Source: Breviolum minutum Mf 1.05b.01 (Eukaryota > Sar > Dinophyceae > Suessiales > Symbiodiniaceae). From it: a stretch of DNA of 64,000 bases. The stretch covers positions 99,884-163,883 of the forward strand of contig DF239802.1 of assembly GCA_000507305.1 (NCBI GenBank), written 5' to 3'. Positions 39,056-52,299 of the stretch are shown here, piece after piece (the stretch's first letter is position 1; the number at the start of each line of letters is the position of its first letter). Under the pieces are notes generated by a model that was given only the letters and a program-made list of their open reading frames with translations, was not told the DNA's origin and ran no database searches. The position numbers were made by a program, and so were the translations under genes.

Positions 39056-39220
39056 ATTTGCTACCACAAATCTATCCCAGATATGCGAAAGCTAGGCAGA
39101 TCTTCCTACCTAGGAAATGCCAGGAATATTCGCAGGGTCCAAGAAACAATGCTTTGCTTGCTTGTTTTGGGCATACACTATCATTGTCCCTCCGAACTCC
39201 AGCAAGCTTAGCACATGTGC

Positions 39221-39762
39221 CTGGTGAGAATTGCGGATGTCAGAGATGTTTGCGGTCAGAACCAAGAACTCGATTCTTGTCAAGTTTGCAAAAGCATTTC
39301 CCTGTTCGTCTAACATGTGAGCACTCATGTGTAGGTGTCTACATTGATGTGTTTCAATGGCCCTAAGGTCTTGATTGCCATGCAGAGGAGAGCCTGTAGC
39401 TCATGCAAGACTCCGACGCTTTGCTGCGCATTGGGCGAAAAAGCGCTGAGTGCAGGCTCTTTAAAAAAATACTCTGCAGGCAAAAGAGACTTCGTAAAAT
39501 GGTCAGATGGTTGTAAGAAAACATTGAGAACAGGTGGTACATTGCCACGTGCGGATGGAACCTTCCCATTTGAGTGGGCGAGGTGGAACTTTGGAACTGT
39601 GCTTTGTGAGCCACAGAGCTTGACTGGCAAAGCAAAGGATGCATTGAATGCATGGCTGGAAGTGCGACAGCGAAGCTTTGCTTTCGCATGCAATCTGATG
39701 GAAGGCAAAGTGCCGATCTCACAAGCAAAGCTTGGAGCAAAACATAGCGATGTGCAAAGCAC
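39221..39762 (-). CDS. Unrecognised minus-strand gene fragment beside the assembly gap
   Basis: Reading the minus strand, the exon at 39343-39393 or longer (it contains ALLCMAIKTLGPLKHIN, donor GTAGAC) joins in phase 0 to an 81 nt exon at 39301-39221 (acceptor CAG; contains LTRIEFLVLTANISDIRN, donor GCACAT). The frame stays open upstream to 39762 (PAEYFFKEPALSAFSPNAQQ among others), so the first exon may be long or contain further introns. More minus-strand exon-like frames lie at about 40074-40190 (LAALAETCLKFE) and 40700-40880 (DYLRKCEKFTAFCLNFG), possibly 5' exons of the same gene. Its 3' end would run into the A/T island and gap. Family unknown. A 239-codon frame on the opposite strand is judged a shadow. 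Confidence 0.45.
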
Positions 39763-41837
39763 TCAGCTCACCTGCCGAGCAACGTTTCAAATGATTCGCT
39801 CCTGCGTCACTGCATCATACAACTCATCAGCCTTCAAATTGAAGCTACATCACATGCACAAGTGTTTTGTCCAAGTCTTCTACAAATCTTGTAGTCCCGC
39901 GTCTCGAAGTATGCCAGTCCTCTCTCAACCAAGATCTAGATCAGGGCTCTTTTCAACAGCCTGCCATGACAATGCAGCCAACGAAGATCTTGCAAATGGT
40001 CCACAAACTAGAAACTGCCAGACTGCGCCTGCTTCAACCAAGGTAGAGCCTTAATGGTTCTTCTTGAACAAAGTTAAAAATCCTCTTCCTTTGCCGAACT
40101 CGGAATGCTAGGTTCAGAACCCAAATGCTGCCGCCACCCCGGCCTTTCAAATTTCAGGCATGTTTCTGCTAGAGCTGCTAGAGGGTTGAAAACTGTGCTA
40201 GTGCGACATCTGTTTGACATCGTGGATGCTAAGGAGCGAAAAGGGTGGCGTATGACATGAGAGATCAACGTTCTTTGAACTTGCAAACATTCTGTAAGGT
40301 GGGATGGGGAAAGGATGTTCAGCTCGTTTGAACTTGCACACATGATGGCTGCTACGGAATGCGTACGTTCCTCGGACTTCTTGACAGGGTTGATCTTACG
40401 GAACAGAAGGGGTGGGATGGGGTGTTCACGTCATGGAGGTTCACGTCCTGTGCACTTGCGCACATCTTGCGAGTCCGCCAGCTAGTTCACACACATGCTG
40501 ACATATGCTAGTCAATACCCGGGCAAACCGGGCAGAGCTCTGAGTGCACACTGACAAATAAAAAGTCAAAATGGTCCCATGAAAATTGTTGTTTTTGCAG
40601 GGTCTTTGAGAAATCATCCATGAAAAATCCGTCACAGATCTTCAGACTTTTTTGCTGCGTCGTTCATGCATTGGGCAGGGGCAGAAGCGTGTCTGACTGT
40701 ATTAAAAAGCACATCTTCCTAGATGGAAAAAATGAGGAGAACATAAAAACTGCGCAACTACACACGCGGAAAACGACTTGACGGTATGTTTCTGCTCCTA
40801 TCAACCATTGCCTGAATGTTCTTGGGGCGGGGATACCGAAGTTCAAACAAAACGCTGTAAATTTCTCGCACTTTCTCAAGTAGTCCAAAAGCAGGGCAAT
40901 CTGAAAAGGAGTCTTGAAAATCGATGTCCAACAAGCACGCGTGATGAACTACTAGAAGAACTGACTGCAGTAGGCCAGTAGGAATGACGAAAATTCAACT
41001 GTAACTGACTCAACTTGTAGCCTGCACCTGCAAAATTCTGAAGCAAAGTCTCGAAGTGGTATTTTGGTATCTTGTTTACTCAAGCTTCAGAAATGCGTGC
41101 CGGCTTGGCATTGGCCAAACGAAGGGAACAATTAATTACAGCAGGAAAAAATACAGCAGATTGCAAAACGTCCTGACATTCTTGACAAGATGTTTTCAAG
41201 AACGTTCTCTGCCTGGTTGATCCTCCAGGAGCACCAAACGATCCTTCAAATCCGAACTGGCAATGCTACAAGATGCGGCTTTATGCTGTAAGTCGTCTTA
41301 AGAGCCTGTTGAAAGTAGTTTAAACACATGTGGCAAAGCCAAGAAAATCTGATGAAAGTAGCATGAAACAGAAAATCCAAGGTGAAGAAAGGTGGCCTCA
41401 GGGTTGAAGCGAAGCAAACCATCTAGAAGATGTATGAACGCTGTCGACATGACCTAGCACAAGGATCGGAAAAGCCAAGCAAGGGGCGAAGAAGGAATTT
41501 TCTCTGTGTCTGTTGGACTACCAGTCAGATTGCTTCAATTCAAAAAGATGCTTGGGGTCTAAAACAAAATCAATCATCTCTGGTGTCGATGAGATAGAAA
41601 TATGAAATATGATTTGTAACAATTCAGATTACATTAGAGTGAGCAAAAAGAATTCATTTTATTGCAAAAATTGCTGAAAATTGCTGGAAAATAGGCACAA
41701 TGCCACACCACAATATTCTTTGTCAAAATTGCGCTCACCAAACCCATATATGCCTTTTTTCTATTCTACGTGCACTCTCAAGGCACTTCTTGACATGTTA
41801 CCTTTGTAGTGTACGAAACACGGCTGTTCTTCTCTCA

Positions 41838-42066
41838 AAAGCTACTCTACTGTATCGTGCTGTTCTCTAGCTGTGCCGTAACTCTACTGTAAGTCTGCTG
41901 CAACTACTGCAACTGTACTGTTCTGTATCGTACTGTACTGTACCGTACTGTAACTGTGCTGTTCCGTAACTGTACTGTACTGTGGCTGCACTCTGCACTA
42001 CAACTGTACTGTAAGTGCAAATATGGTTGTAACAGCAATTGCAACTCTACTGATGTACTGTCACTG
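41838..42066. repeat. Degenerate TACTG/CTGTA pentanucleotide array
   Basis: Repeated CTGTA, CTGTACTGTA and CTGCA variants over about 230 bp, more degenerate toward the right end. Confidence 0.85.
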
Positions 42067-42299
42067 CGCTGTGGAGTCAATTGGAGCATAATGTTGGCCT
42101 GTTTTGGCCAATTTTGGCCTGTTTTCATCTGTCAAGTATATTTAACAAAAAGATGATAAAGATATATAAAGATGATCATTGAACCATCTATCAAAGTCAC
42201 TGTTTTCATATTCTATGTGGCAATCCATCACTGTGGTTGACCAATCCTTACGACACAAGTACTGAAGCGGGTGAAATCACACAGCTATCAGTACAGTCG

Positions 42300-42572
42300 T
42301 GCATCCACTTGTCCCACCTGCTGCACAGGTTTCTTCTCATTGCCCACTATGATCCGTCGCTTGCTCATGAACTTCAGGAAGCCATGGTTGCGAACGTACC
42401 TGCACTCGCTAGTCAGCTTGGTCGCACAAACTCCAAGAAAGCAACAAGAATTGGCAGGACTGCATCACGAACTGCAAACAAATGCAGCAAAGACTGTGAA
42501 ACAACTGTACTGAGCCCATATGAGCACTCAAAACACTTGCAAGCGCCAGCTCTTGTCGATATCCAAGGATAG
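42300..42572 (+). CDS. Possible plus-strand exon(s), unrecognised
   Basis: An open frame carries a protein-like stretch (FLLIAHYDPSLAHELQEAMV, then a basic Lys/Arg/Thr-rich part) and ends with TAG at 42570-42572. A CAG acceptor at 42327-42329 could begin the exon coding for RFLLIAHYDPSLAHELQ. No family is recognised. It stands alone between repeats, so it may be a terminal exon or a gene remnant. Confidence 0.3.
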   Translation, partial: CIHLSHLLHRFLLIAHYDPSLAHELQEAMVANVPALASQLGRTNSKKATRIGRTASRTANKCSKDCETTVLSPYEHSKHLQAPALVDIQG

Positions 42573-42938
42573 TCCTCCATTACGCTTCACAGCATGCAAC
42601 GGGCCATTACATCTGTCCAAGCCCAAACATGTCAAGTATTGCATTATGGAATTTCAAAATAAGTTCTTTGCAAACAAAGTGTAAGCTTGTCCTTTGCAAA
42701 CAAAGCGTAAAGAATGACCCCGCACGAAAATGCATCCGCCTGTGCCGGAAGCAAATTGGACATGCCACTAGGCTTACACTGAATTGTGAGCTCAGCAAAA
42801 TCAAATAAAATATATATATGTATTCAGGCCGCCGCGGGCAAGACCACCCGCACAGGATCCATGAAATCAAAATGAACTCAGATCAGCAAATCGATATCAA
42901 CACAGTTTACATTTGATACAGCAAATCTCCCCTTTCAA

Positions 42939-43196
42939 TCCCTTCCAAACCACTTTCAGTCAATTGTTGTTCGGATTTCGGTCCCGTTTCGTTCTAGGGC
43001 AATGCTTTATGCTTATTTTGCCTTCTGAACCCTCCAACAACGCCCAGTGCATTCGTTCAACTAATCAATAGAAACCATATGAAACCATTCAAAAAACACG
43101 CGTTTTTTCTGCAATTTTTAGTGGGCCATGTCCAGCTCCCTGAAATTTTGCGGAGAAACGGTGGCCAAAAATCACCTGAAAGTGGTTTGGAAGGGA
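42939..43196. repeat. 21 bp perfect inverted repeat around a 216 bp core (MITE-like)
   Basis: Bases 42939-42959 (TCCCTTCCAAACCACTTTCA and one more) are the exact reverse complement of 43176-43196. The total length of 258 bp and absence of an ORF fit a miniature inverted-repeat element. Flanks next to the repeats are TCAA and AGAA, so no target-site duplication is evident. Confidence 0.6.
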
Positions 43197-44598
43197 AGAA
43201 GATGTGTCAATGAGTCCGTATCCAACACAAACCGTTTTGAAAACAACTTTTTGTTGGGCATGAGGTATGAGGCCTCAAACTAGCAAAATGAGCGCATATG
43301 ATCACAATGAGGAGCCTGAAAGGTGTTTGTGCTTTCTTAGATACAAGGACCGGCGAATATGAACCCTAAAAACGACTGAAACACGTCCTGCGTTTTTCTA
43401 GTGTTCCAATATGTTTTATTGATTTGACACATGAAGGCCATGAACGCTGATGGAGGATGCACAAAAGAAAGTAAGCTTAAAACATCCCGAAAAACGACCC
43501 AAATTCAGCACAAAACTCGACAAAAATCGGATCGGATAGAAGAAAATGCTTCAAGAAAACTGTATCAAAAAGAAGCTCTTGTGATATCAATATTTTGTTG
43601 GGTTTGAGCACTTCTCGTAGAGCAAAGCGCGCGCAAAGGGGGCTAGGGAGGTTTCAAAACTGTGGTTGGATGCAAAAACTGGCCTTTGCCAATACAGCCT
43701 TTGCGGATCCTTGTGCTTACACCAAATCAAATAAAACCCCGCAACAACACTCTGCTTGTGGACATATTTGAGATTCATGTTCTTAACCATTTGACTCGGT
43801 GTCACCATGTCTGGGCATCGAGCTCTACGCATACGGTAGGTGCAAAAGGGATCAAAAGCGCATGTTTTTCCGGAAACAACATGGTAGCTATGGTAGCTTT
43901 TGCTGGGAGGGCGGCCTCTCTTTTTGAAGGTAAAAGGCATTCTAGATCATTCTAGGATAGAAAAAGCTTGAGTATGACTATGAATAACTTTCTCGCCATT
44001 CTTGCTTCATCCTATATAATTTGTGCTCGGGAAATTTGGCTGTGAGCGTGACACAAAAAATGCGTCCTCTACCCGCAGTGTGAGCTTATCTTATCATCTT
44101 GCGCCATCTTGAGTTCGGATGAGCGAGGAAAAGTGAGCTAAAAATGTGTGTTGTTTGCAAAGGCACAGAAAATTGAGAAAATTGCGTCCAAAACAGCATG
44201 TACCAAATTTTAGCAAGCAGAAATACTGCAAATATCAGCAGCGTTTTATGCTGGTCGGCCTGCAGGTGATACAATCGAAGAAAACACCGATAAATATTTT
44301 GTTGTCGTTTTACGTTCATGTTTATAAAACGCTGCAAATACCGGTGTCTTACCTTAGTACGGGATAGAAAACCATGTGTTCGACAGTTCGACGCCAAAAA
44401 CGGTTGTGTTATATACAGTGCTTTTTCTGTGAAGGCGAAAGAATGCTGTAAAATTAATGGGTTCTACAGGCAAATGGATTTGTTTCAATCATACCATATG
44501 GCCATATGGTCCGTATATGATCCACAAGAGAGAAGACACACTGCTGGATATACAGAAGAAAACTCTGAAGAATTGGACGGAAAGCAATCTGTGACTTC

Positions 44599-44617
44599 TG
44601 TGTGTGTGTGTGTGTGT
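44599..44617. repeat. (TG)n microsatellite
   Basis: About nine TG units. Confidence 0.9.
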
Positions 44618-45835
44618 CAAGGTATTCTTGTACTATTCTTGTTCTTTCTTGTTTGTTTGATTTTGTGAATCCTGTTTTGCAGTGGAGGGTTTTGCCGCGG
44701 AGCGGCCCAAAAGCCAGAAAATCCGCACTTCTAAAGTCCGTGCCTGGAAGGCATCATAACCATTTCCGAGGTGCATCTGCAGGACGTTCAGACACAAATC
44801 ATAAACTCATATAAACTCACGGTCAATTTGAAAGGCGGATGGGTACAAGAGATTGGTTCTTGTAGTGTGCACTTCGCAAATGCTCTCCAAAAGGAAAGAA
44901 TCGCAAAAACAAGTGAATCATAGTGAATCTGCAAAATGTGCAGATTCAAAAAATGTAGGACTTATGGACTTGGAGTCATTGGAGAAGTTGTTGAATCTGG
45001 AAAATATCAAGCCATCAAGATCCATCAAGTCATTCTCTTTTGTACTGGTGCAGCTTGCAAAAACAAGTCCAAAGGGAGCTTCAGACCTCTGGAGCTATGT
45101 AGGAAGCTTTCCCACACGCTGGCCCTGGACAAGCGGAAATGCAACCGAAAGAACACATGGTTTGCTCAGAACTACCCTTTATGCAACTTGTGCTTCTCCA
45201 GCCTGTATGAAATCTCTGAGTGGTTGCCATGCTGTAGTCAATGAGATAAAGAGGCCCACCCTGTCAATTCAAACATCTGAGGTAAATGTTTGGCGTTCTT
45301 GGAGAAGGAAAAAACTATGCCTTCTTGCTTGCCAAGAGCACATTCTCGAGCGAGAGATCTGACGGAGACGAAAAGCTTGAAAATGATGAACAGAGTGAAC
45401 CGGTGTGAACTACGTGAACTTGCTGTACTTTTGATCTATCCGATCTATCCCCAACTGATAACCTCCCGCCCATGTGACCCATGGAATCCAAAGGCACCTC
45501 TATGAGCAAGGCCCAGCCTTAGTGGCCAAACAAAGCCACAACTCACAACAATTTCACACGAGATGGATTTGGATTCGGACCGATGAAGTCGAGCCACAGC
45601 AAACAGGAACTCTACCTGAATCAAACAAATCAAGTGCTGTTTGTTCTACACTGAGCCAAGAGTGGAAGGCTACATGCCTTTAGATACTGTACAGCTTGGA
45701 AAAGAGCTCGACACCAGCTCGACTACAACCACAACCTACATTGAGCATCCCCCACTCAAATTTAGCAAACTCAGCTGCACACCGCTATTGGCTGAAGAGC
45801 TTCTTCAAGCACAGGACCAGGTGCTGGCAATGCGG

Positions 45836-46420
45836 TCAAAGTGGGAAATCTTGCAAATGAAAGGTGTCAACACGCATTTTGCAATTTTGAATCCTGTTTC
45901 TCACCCACCTGGTAGACCCATAGCATCCACAAACGAAAAAAGGTCTCCCCCCTGGAGCAGTACACAGAACTGTCAGGAAGACTTCAACATCAGGATTCCC
46001 AATATGAGACTTGAAATGGACCATGCAGGCGTATCGTTACAGTGTTCCGTGAACAACATTATGGACCGCAAGTCTCCAAGCCTCTGCAAGTCCCATGACA
46101 AAGGCAATGTAATCCTCGTCACGGAAGACACCCGCAAAATCAACGCAGTGCTTGAAGCCGACTGCATTCAGCCACCTTGCACCGCGAAAGATCGATAGTG
46201 GAATTTCTGGTGAAAGTATTCGACGATGGTCTCGACTATGGTCTTTATGGCATCCAGCAAGCTTATGGTGAAAGTATCTGCCCCCTGGATTCCTGGATTG
46301 AAGTCCAAAGCTGCCTCGTCGCTGCCATGTCCATCCAAGGCACCTCTGCACAGTGTCATTGGCTGATTACAGTGTGAGAGTGAAGTGTCCCCAATGACAG
46401 CCGCCCATGACAATCGAAAG
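45836..46420 (-). CDS. Unrecognised minus-strand exon cluster
   Basis: On the minus strand several frames read like coding exons: around 46330-46200 (DGHGSDEAALDF, then TISLLDAIKTIVETIVEYF), 46165-46040 (HCVDFAGVFRDEDYIAF, then VMGLAEAWRLAVHN) and 46024-45836 (HIGNPDVEVFLTVLCTAPGG). Boundary candidates are a GT donor after the first block and a CAG acceptor at the second. The blocks lie in different frames, as expected for exons, though a decayed single ORF is possible. I do not recognise a family. A 185-codon frame on + over the same bases looks less protein-like. Confidence 0.33.
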
Positions 46421-46459
46421 CCCGTGGTCATAGCCCATGCAAGACTTTTATACATGGCC

Positions 46460-48719
46460 TCGGTCTCCGTTGGGTACGTGAATCGAAAAGTATCTGCATC
46501 CTCGCAACAATTTCAGGCTTTGGGATGCATAAAGTATTTTGACAGAATCATCTCGTGCAAGCACAACATGTCTGGAACAATCAAAAGCAGGGTGGAGCAG
46601 GGAAACCAAGAGGACTCCACACACAATTCTCTGTCCACCCACACACATCACTATCGCTGGTGGCAGCATTCCTCGCACAACTTAAGTCCTAGGTACTGCG
46701 CTTTCAGCTAAAGAGGGAGTGACGATAGAGCCAAAATTAAGGAAGAAATTGCCGTGGCACAAAAAAAGCCACTTGGTGGCACAACAAATCATATCTGGAC
46801 CAACTTACAAAAGAGACTGGGAAACCTTGTGAGCGGATGAATGCAATTGTTTGGTAAGTGCATGTAAGGGCTTGTATAGTAGAATGGCTGGCCCAACCGC
46901 CGAGTCGGACAACGCAAGTCAGGCAATGCACATAGCTACTCGGACAACCTCATTGTCCGAGTACGGCAGAGAGGCGGGATGGCAAATCGACCGAGTCGAG
47001 CAACGGAAAACAATCACGGATGAATTTGCTTCAAAGTTTGCTGGCTTCGGGGAATTTGTGTTGCTAAGTTAGCGTACTAAGGTCTGGGTATTGTCTGTCA
47101 GCCTGAAATCCGTAGCACTAAAACGCAAAAGCTCAAAGTTGTAAACACAAAGTCACTACAATGGGAAAATCAAAAGCCGGACCCAGCGCCGGCCAGCCAG
47201 ACGAAGGCCTAAACTCCCACAAAACAATCGACCTAAACAGAGAAGCCTGGGCATGTGAATGCAAACAGCAGTACCAAGAGCGGCTGCAGCCAATAACCCA
47301 AAACCCTTCGGCCTTAAACACGAAGAAAACTCAAAAGTGTCCCTAGTGTCACTAAAGACAGGAGCCGTGGAACCTTCTCGAAAGCCTGAGCCCTAAGATA
47401 TAAGCTAGAACACCTTAGTCAATGCAAAAAGAAAAACGGTCCGTAAAACAGCGACCCCAAGCACAAAGCTTCACAAAACCCTTAACAATCTTAGTGGATG
47501 CAAATAGGTAAAGCTTATGGGCCCCGAACAGAAAACCTGTGGATACCATAGATATCCATGAATAGGAACCTCCATTTGCCGTGGGGTACGGATTTGGCAG
47601 AGACATTGCTTGCCAACCGAAGGTCTGAAATTCAATCGAAGGTGGGGCGAGTTTCATCAAAGGTTCCCTTTTCCGGCGCATTAACTGGCGCGGACCCCTA
47701 TTACCACCAGTTTGTGTTGTCCCACTGTCGCTACCTGAGTTTTCTGACTTCGACATTATGTGTTTCTTGCTTGTCGTCTGCCTTCGACGTTTCTTGTATT
47801 GAAGTTTGCTGTTGTCTGACTCTGGTGTGTTGTCTCACCCGAGCTTCGCTCAGGATTGGTTGTCGTGTCATGTTTCCTGGAGCTTCTCCTCACTATTGGA
47901 GATAGGATACTGCATGATACTGCATCATTTCGAGTCAATGTATTGGGACTTGCACAGTTGCTGGCAAACTGCGTGCTCCGATGTCCAAAAGCTTGCAACA
48001 CTTCAGAGACTCAAGATCTTGAAATGATCCCAGTCAAGTCTTGGCAACAATGATACTAAAACAAGGCTACGTCGCCGTTAGCGACCCTGGAGTTTTGGAA
48101 GGTTGGAATTTTTCAATGTTTTTCTGAATTGCAACCCTTACAGCATTGTGTGGTCATGTTTGTTTTTATAGACAAATGCACAAGAGAAAAAAAAAGCGTT
48201 ATTTATGCTATTCGCAGATTTTTCATGATATCGGCCATTGTAATTGCGATGTGAATGTTGGAAAATTGGAAAATGAAAAAGGCCGTTTTTTTCAATTCAT
48301 CATATCTACATTGAAATACTGAGGAACAAGGAGCAGAGAGTGTGGTTTGCAAACAGCAAACTTCAATGACTATTTGGACGGAAAAAAATCATACCTCCAC
48401 CTTCTTGTCTATGTCTTGATCTGTTTCCTGTGTCTACAACATGAATCATTTGTCTGCATCTCCTTTTTTTGCTGCTGCTCGTGCGGAATTTTGCTTTTAA
48501 TTGTATTTTCGGCCGCACATCTTTACTAGTTTTTCAAGGAACGTCATCATCCCAACCACCCCCCCAAACCCACCCCATCAGTTGTGTAGCATCGAACGTG
48601 TGTGCAAGAGCAGGGCAACAGTCGCGTAGCATCTCACATGTGTGCACATGCAAGGAACCCGAGAAATTGCAGTTTTGCCATGGGGTCGGGAACGTAGGCT
48701 AAAACAAGACACGCTCTCC
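46460..48719. other. No gene recognised
   Basis: Frames are short and unconvincing on both strands. Confidence 0.45.
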
Positions 48720-49560
48720 CTTTAGATTGCGTGATGCTCTCGACTCTCAACAAACATGCCATGACAATCATGACATGCATTCAAAACACCTCTCTCTTGA
48801 AGCTAACATACCAAACAACTCTTGTCAGGAAGCTATCATAGTTGTTTGTCAATTGCTTCATCGCAAAGTCCACCTCACAACACGCGGAACAGGTGCCTTG
48901 CATGTCCAGGATAACGGCATTCTCTTGACTGCCAATCGGCGTCCGGTAGAACGCTCCTGCTCTCAAGGCATCTCTTATGCTTCAAGAGCATGAAGAGATA
49001 TGAAGAGCATGTTCAATCCATTTGCAAGCGTACAGTGAATCAGCAAAATACGTGCAAACCAATGGATCTCCTGTACGAGTCGCACGTGCCCAGCATTTCG
49101 AGGGCAGCTCTGTAGTGTCGCAACGACCTGCAGGCGCTTGACTTCGGCGTTACTTCTATGGACAAACTGAACCAATGAACCCTTCAAGCCTCGAATCTCT
49201 CGGGATCCCATATTTGCAACTCGTCAATGCACCTTTCAGCAAACGGATTCCCAAGTATTCACCCTCCACTTTCAACATCTTTCAACCATACCAAAGGAGT
49301 GCAGAACCAATTGCGAATGGCCTCAAGATCATGACATCATCCACCTCAAGCAAGATCAGAAGAGTTGTTTGTGGTTGGATTGTGTATCCACATTCAAGCA
49401 GACAGGCATTCTCTCTACATCCAGCTTTGGTCTTCTCTCTTTCTCCCGTGAAGTCCACACTTTCAGAACCCTTCAAGCTATCCTATCCCACCTTTCCATG
49501 CTGCAGTGCCGGAAATCCTGGGTGGGTCGGAACCTGACAAGAATGGTCAGGTGCGGGTCA
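48720..49560 (-). pseudogene. Possible decayed copia-like reverse transcriptase relic
   Basis: Minus-strand frames in this stretch are broken repeatedly, but one piece (about 49282-49476) contains LLILLEVDDVMI, resembling the catalytic strand of copia reverse transcriptases (hydrophobic-VDD-hydrophobic). Neighbouring frames continue at 49211-48975 and 48966-48781 without a recognisable RNase H. The match is a single short motif, so chance similarity is possible. Exon-like minus frames at 50335-50810 (containing FDAQLIDLHFLLNHSLAP) could be the upstream part of the same relic or unrelated. Confidence 0.28.
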
Positions 49561-49852
49561 AAGATGTACAAAAAGAAACGAGACTTTCTGCTTCAGAGTC
49601 CTGGCCTCAGTGGTGTCAATGGCCATGCCCGGGACATGGCCACGCACTATTGAAGAAAGGCAAAAGACAATTGGCAAACCGCAATCGCACCCACTGGGGA
49701 TTATCTGGCACTCGCCGCTTTTGTGAAGGTAAGGGATTGACTCCCAGACCAGTTGTGTCTCCATAGGTGCGGTTGACTTTTTAAGTAGCAAACACAGAAA
49801 TCTCAATTTAAGCCATTCCCATGGAATTACTGTGTATATCAAAGTCTGTGGC

Positions 49853-49898
49853 TGTGTGTGTGTGTGTGGTGTCTGGGAGTGTGTGTGTGTGTGTGTGG
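49853..49898. repeat. (TG)n microsatellite, interrupted
   Basis: Two TG runs separated by GTCTGGGAG. Confidence 0.95.
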
Positions 49899-51540
49899 TC
49901 TGAGGATGCTGAGTGTTGTTGGTGTGAGAATGCTCGTTGCCTGGTTGCTTGTTTGAGTGGTGTAGGGTGCGGAAGCTGTACCATTTCTGGCTGCTGGGAA
50001 AGTGCAAAATTGATGTTGGCTTGCAGCTTTGATGGCTGGTTCTTCCCAGTCCCAGCGGGCTGATGGGCCAGAAATGACTGCAGCGTTGGTGATCACTCTA
50101 ATGCTACTCGAACTCACAAAACAACACCACAGCGTCCTCATTTGCATTTACTGTGTTGCTGACACAAGAGGCATGGGAGATGTGATCTTTCAATGCATCT
50201 CCGAGTTTCCCCGGGCATCAACTTTTCTTCTAGTCAAACAGCGAAATTACTCTTGGCATTGATGCATTTAAAGTCCAACTTCTTTTCGTTGGACGCAGCA
50301 AATGCCAGGTTCGCCAATCTTTAACCTCTTAAGTCTACTGGGAATCTTCAATCCCTTCACTGGAGGCGTAGCGCCGCATCCAAGTCTCAATGTCCGGGAC
50401 AGCATCTTCCTGGCCCAGAGGAGCCAGACTATGATTCAAGAGAAAATGCAAGTCAATGAGCTGAGCATCAAAAGTCCTCTTCATCTTCATCACTCGGCAT
50501 CTCCTCCAAGGCACAGTGTCAATAGCAAGAACGTGAATCCATAAAATTGGAACCATCCATCAATTAGTTGCTGCGATTGAAATGGCACCTGATCCTGGGA
50601 AGCTGAATCTGTCTGGATCCTCAGGTCTGAGGCTAAAGGTTTGGGTCTCAGATGCCTTGAAGAGTGAAGCGGCATGTGTCTGAGGCCGAGACAAGTCATC
50701 TTGCGCTCTCCCCAACTTTCTTTCGCCTAGATGGACAAGTGAGGAGAAGGGAATGGCTTCGAAACATTTGGGTTGCCCAAGAATAAACGTGGGATTGGAA
50801 CAACTTCCCAAGGATGGCCTTGACAGTTTTCAGCCTCGACACCAGTACACCAGCATGTCTCGCAAATGCTCTGCATTAAGTTGAAGATTGCAGTAGTACT
50901 CAAGAATTCAACTACAATACATCACTCCACTGAGTAACATTGCCCGATCACATTACTTCTTGATGAGAACGGCATCAATTGTTGTGCAAAAACTAAAGTC
51001 TGATTCCTGCCTTGCATTCGCTGAGACCAGGATCCTGCCCCGTGCGTAAACGGCAGGGCATATTAGACTCGTTTCAAACAAGCTGCCTGCATTGCTAGCA
51101 GCTAGCACTTCGTCCTGCAGCTCTTCTGGCTTAACCAAATCCGAATCCTGCTCTGCCACTCAATCGAAAGCTTTGCTTTATCAAACTAGTCGTCAGTACT
51201 CACTTGACTCAAAAATCAGTGCATACGCATTCTTTCAGCAAAACACCATGCAAGCCTGGTATCCCATTGCTTCCCATCGCGCATCTATCCAACGAGTCAG
51301 CATTTGGGTCTGTGCGCAGGGCATTCTGAATACACAACGTTTGCTTACTTCACAGGATGCATGAATTCTGAGCATTGATAATCTCAGTTGTGAATACCAC
51401 TTCCAACATACCTCTTGGTCAAGAGTGTTTGAAATATTCAAAGTAACAGACAATTAACAAACAAGCAGTACTTTCTGGATTGCACAGAAAGAAATTCAAA
51501 GAAATTGAATACTACAAGCCAAGGATTCCTGCTATACAAT

Positions 51541-51664
51541 GAGATAGGTAGACAGACAGACAGACTGGCAGATAGATAGAGAGATAGATAGGTAGAGGTA
51601 GATAGACAGACCGACCGCCCGATATATCGACAAACAGACAGACAAACAGCCAGATAGACAGATG
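51541..51664. repeat. GACA/GATA tetranucleotide repeat
   Basis: Mixed GACA, GATA and GAGA units over about 120 bp with a GACCGACCGCCC interruption near 51609. Confidence 0.95.
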
Positions 51665-52299
51665 ACACGTACCACGCCTACAAACTACGGTACATAATGG
51701 AGGATAAATTTCGGATTTGGTTTTGTTTTTTTGGGCCTGCAGGGGTCTTGTTTGTAGCTTTTGTGGTTTCTCCAGTTTTTGTGTTTTTTGTAGCTTTCGC
51801 GCCCTGTTCGGCTTTTATGGTTTTGCGGCGTGTGTGTCGTTTGCAGTTTGTTTGGCTCTTGAGGTTTGTGCGGTCTTGTGATCTTTTTTGTTTTTCGCTG
51901 TTGTGGCCTTCATTAATTCTGATCCTACCTTGCCTATGCTATGTATATGAATGTTTTGTTGCTGATTGTATTTTGTTGTTTGTCTTATTTTCTGTTCGTT
52001 TTTGAAGAACACGAAGTTTGGGATGCCCCCCACTTCCCAGTGACAATCTCATGTTGGGTATTGATACACGACTTCTTAGTCCTCCTAGGTTCTGGGAAAA
52101 GACTATAACTACCTGCCCTTGTAGGGTCATACCTGTCACAAAGAAAGGTTATAGTGGCGATTTTGACGAATTGAGAGCTCGAAGCTCCCTTCGATTCCAA
52201 ACAACTTCTTCTAACCGAATTGTCCAAAGCAATTACCAAATCATCTTTGTTGTCATGCTTTCTGACTAATCTTGCCTTGATGTTCAATTTCATGTTGCT

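Larger units (their letters stand above)
42600..45830. other. Mostly non-coding, repeat-bearing
   Basis: Apart from the inverted-repeat element and a TG tract, a plus frame at 44853-45362 (VGLMDLESLEKLLNLENIKP) is weakly protein-like but has no splice support. Nothing else is recognised. Confidence 0.4.

Noticed and set aside
39335-40054. 239-codon plus ORF
   Set aside because: Covers two minus-strand exons with matching phases and splice sites; judged an antisense shadow, though strand-specific RNA would settle it.
45641-46198. 185-codon plus ORF
   Set aside because: The minus strand over the same bases reads more like folded-protein exons; the plus frame lacks splice or family support.
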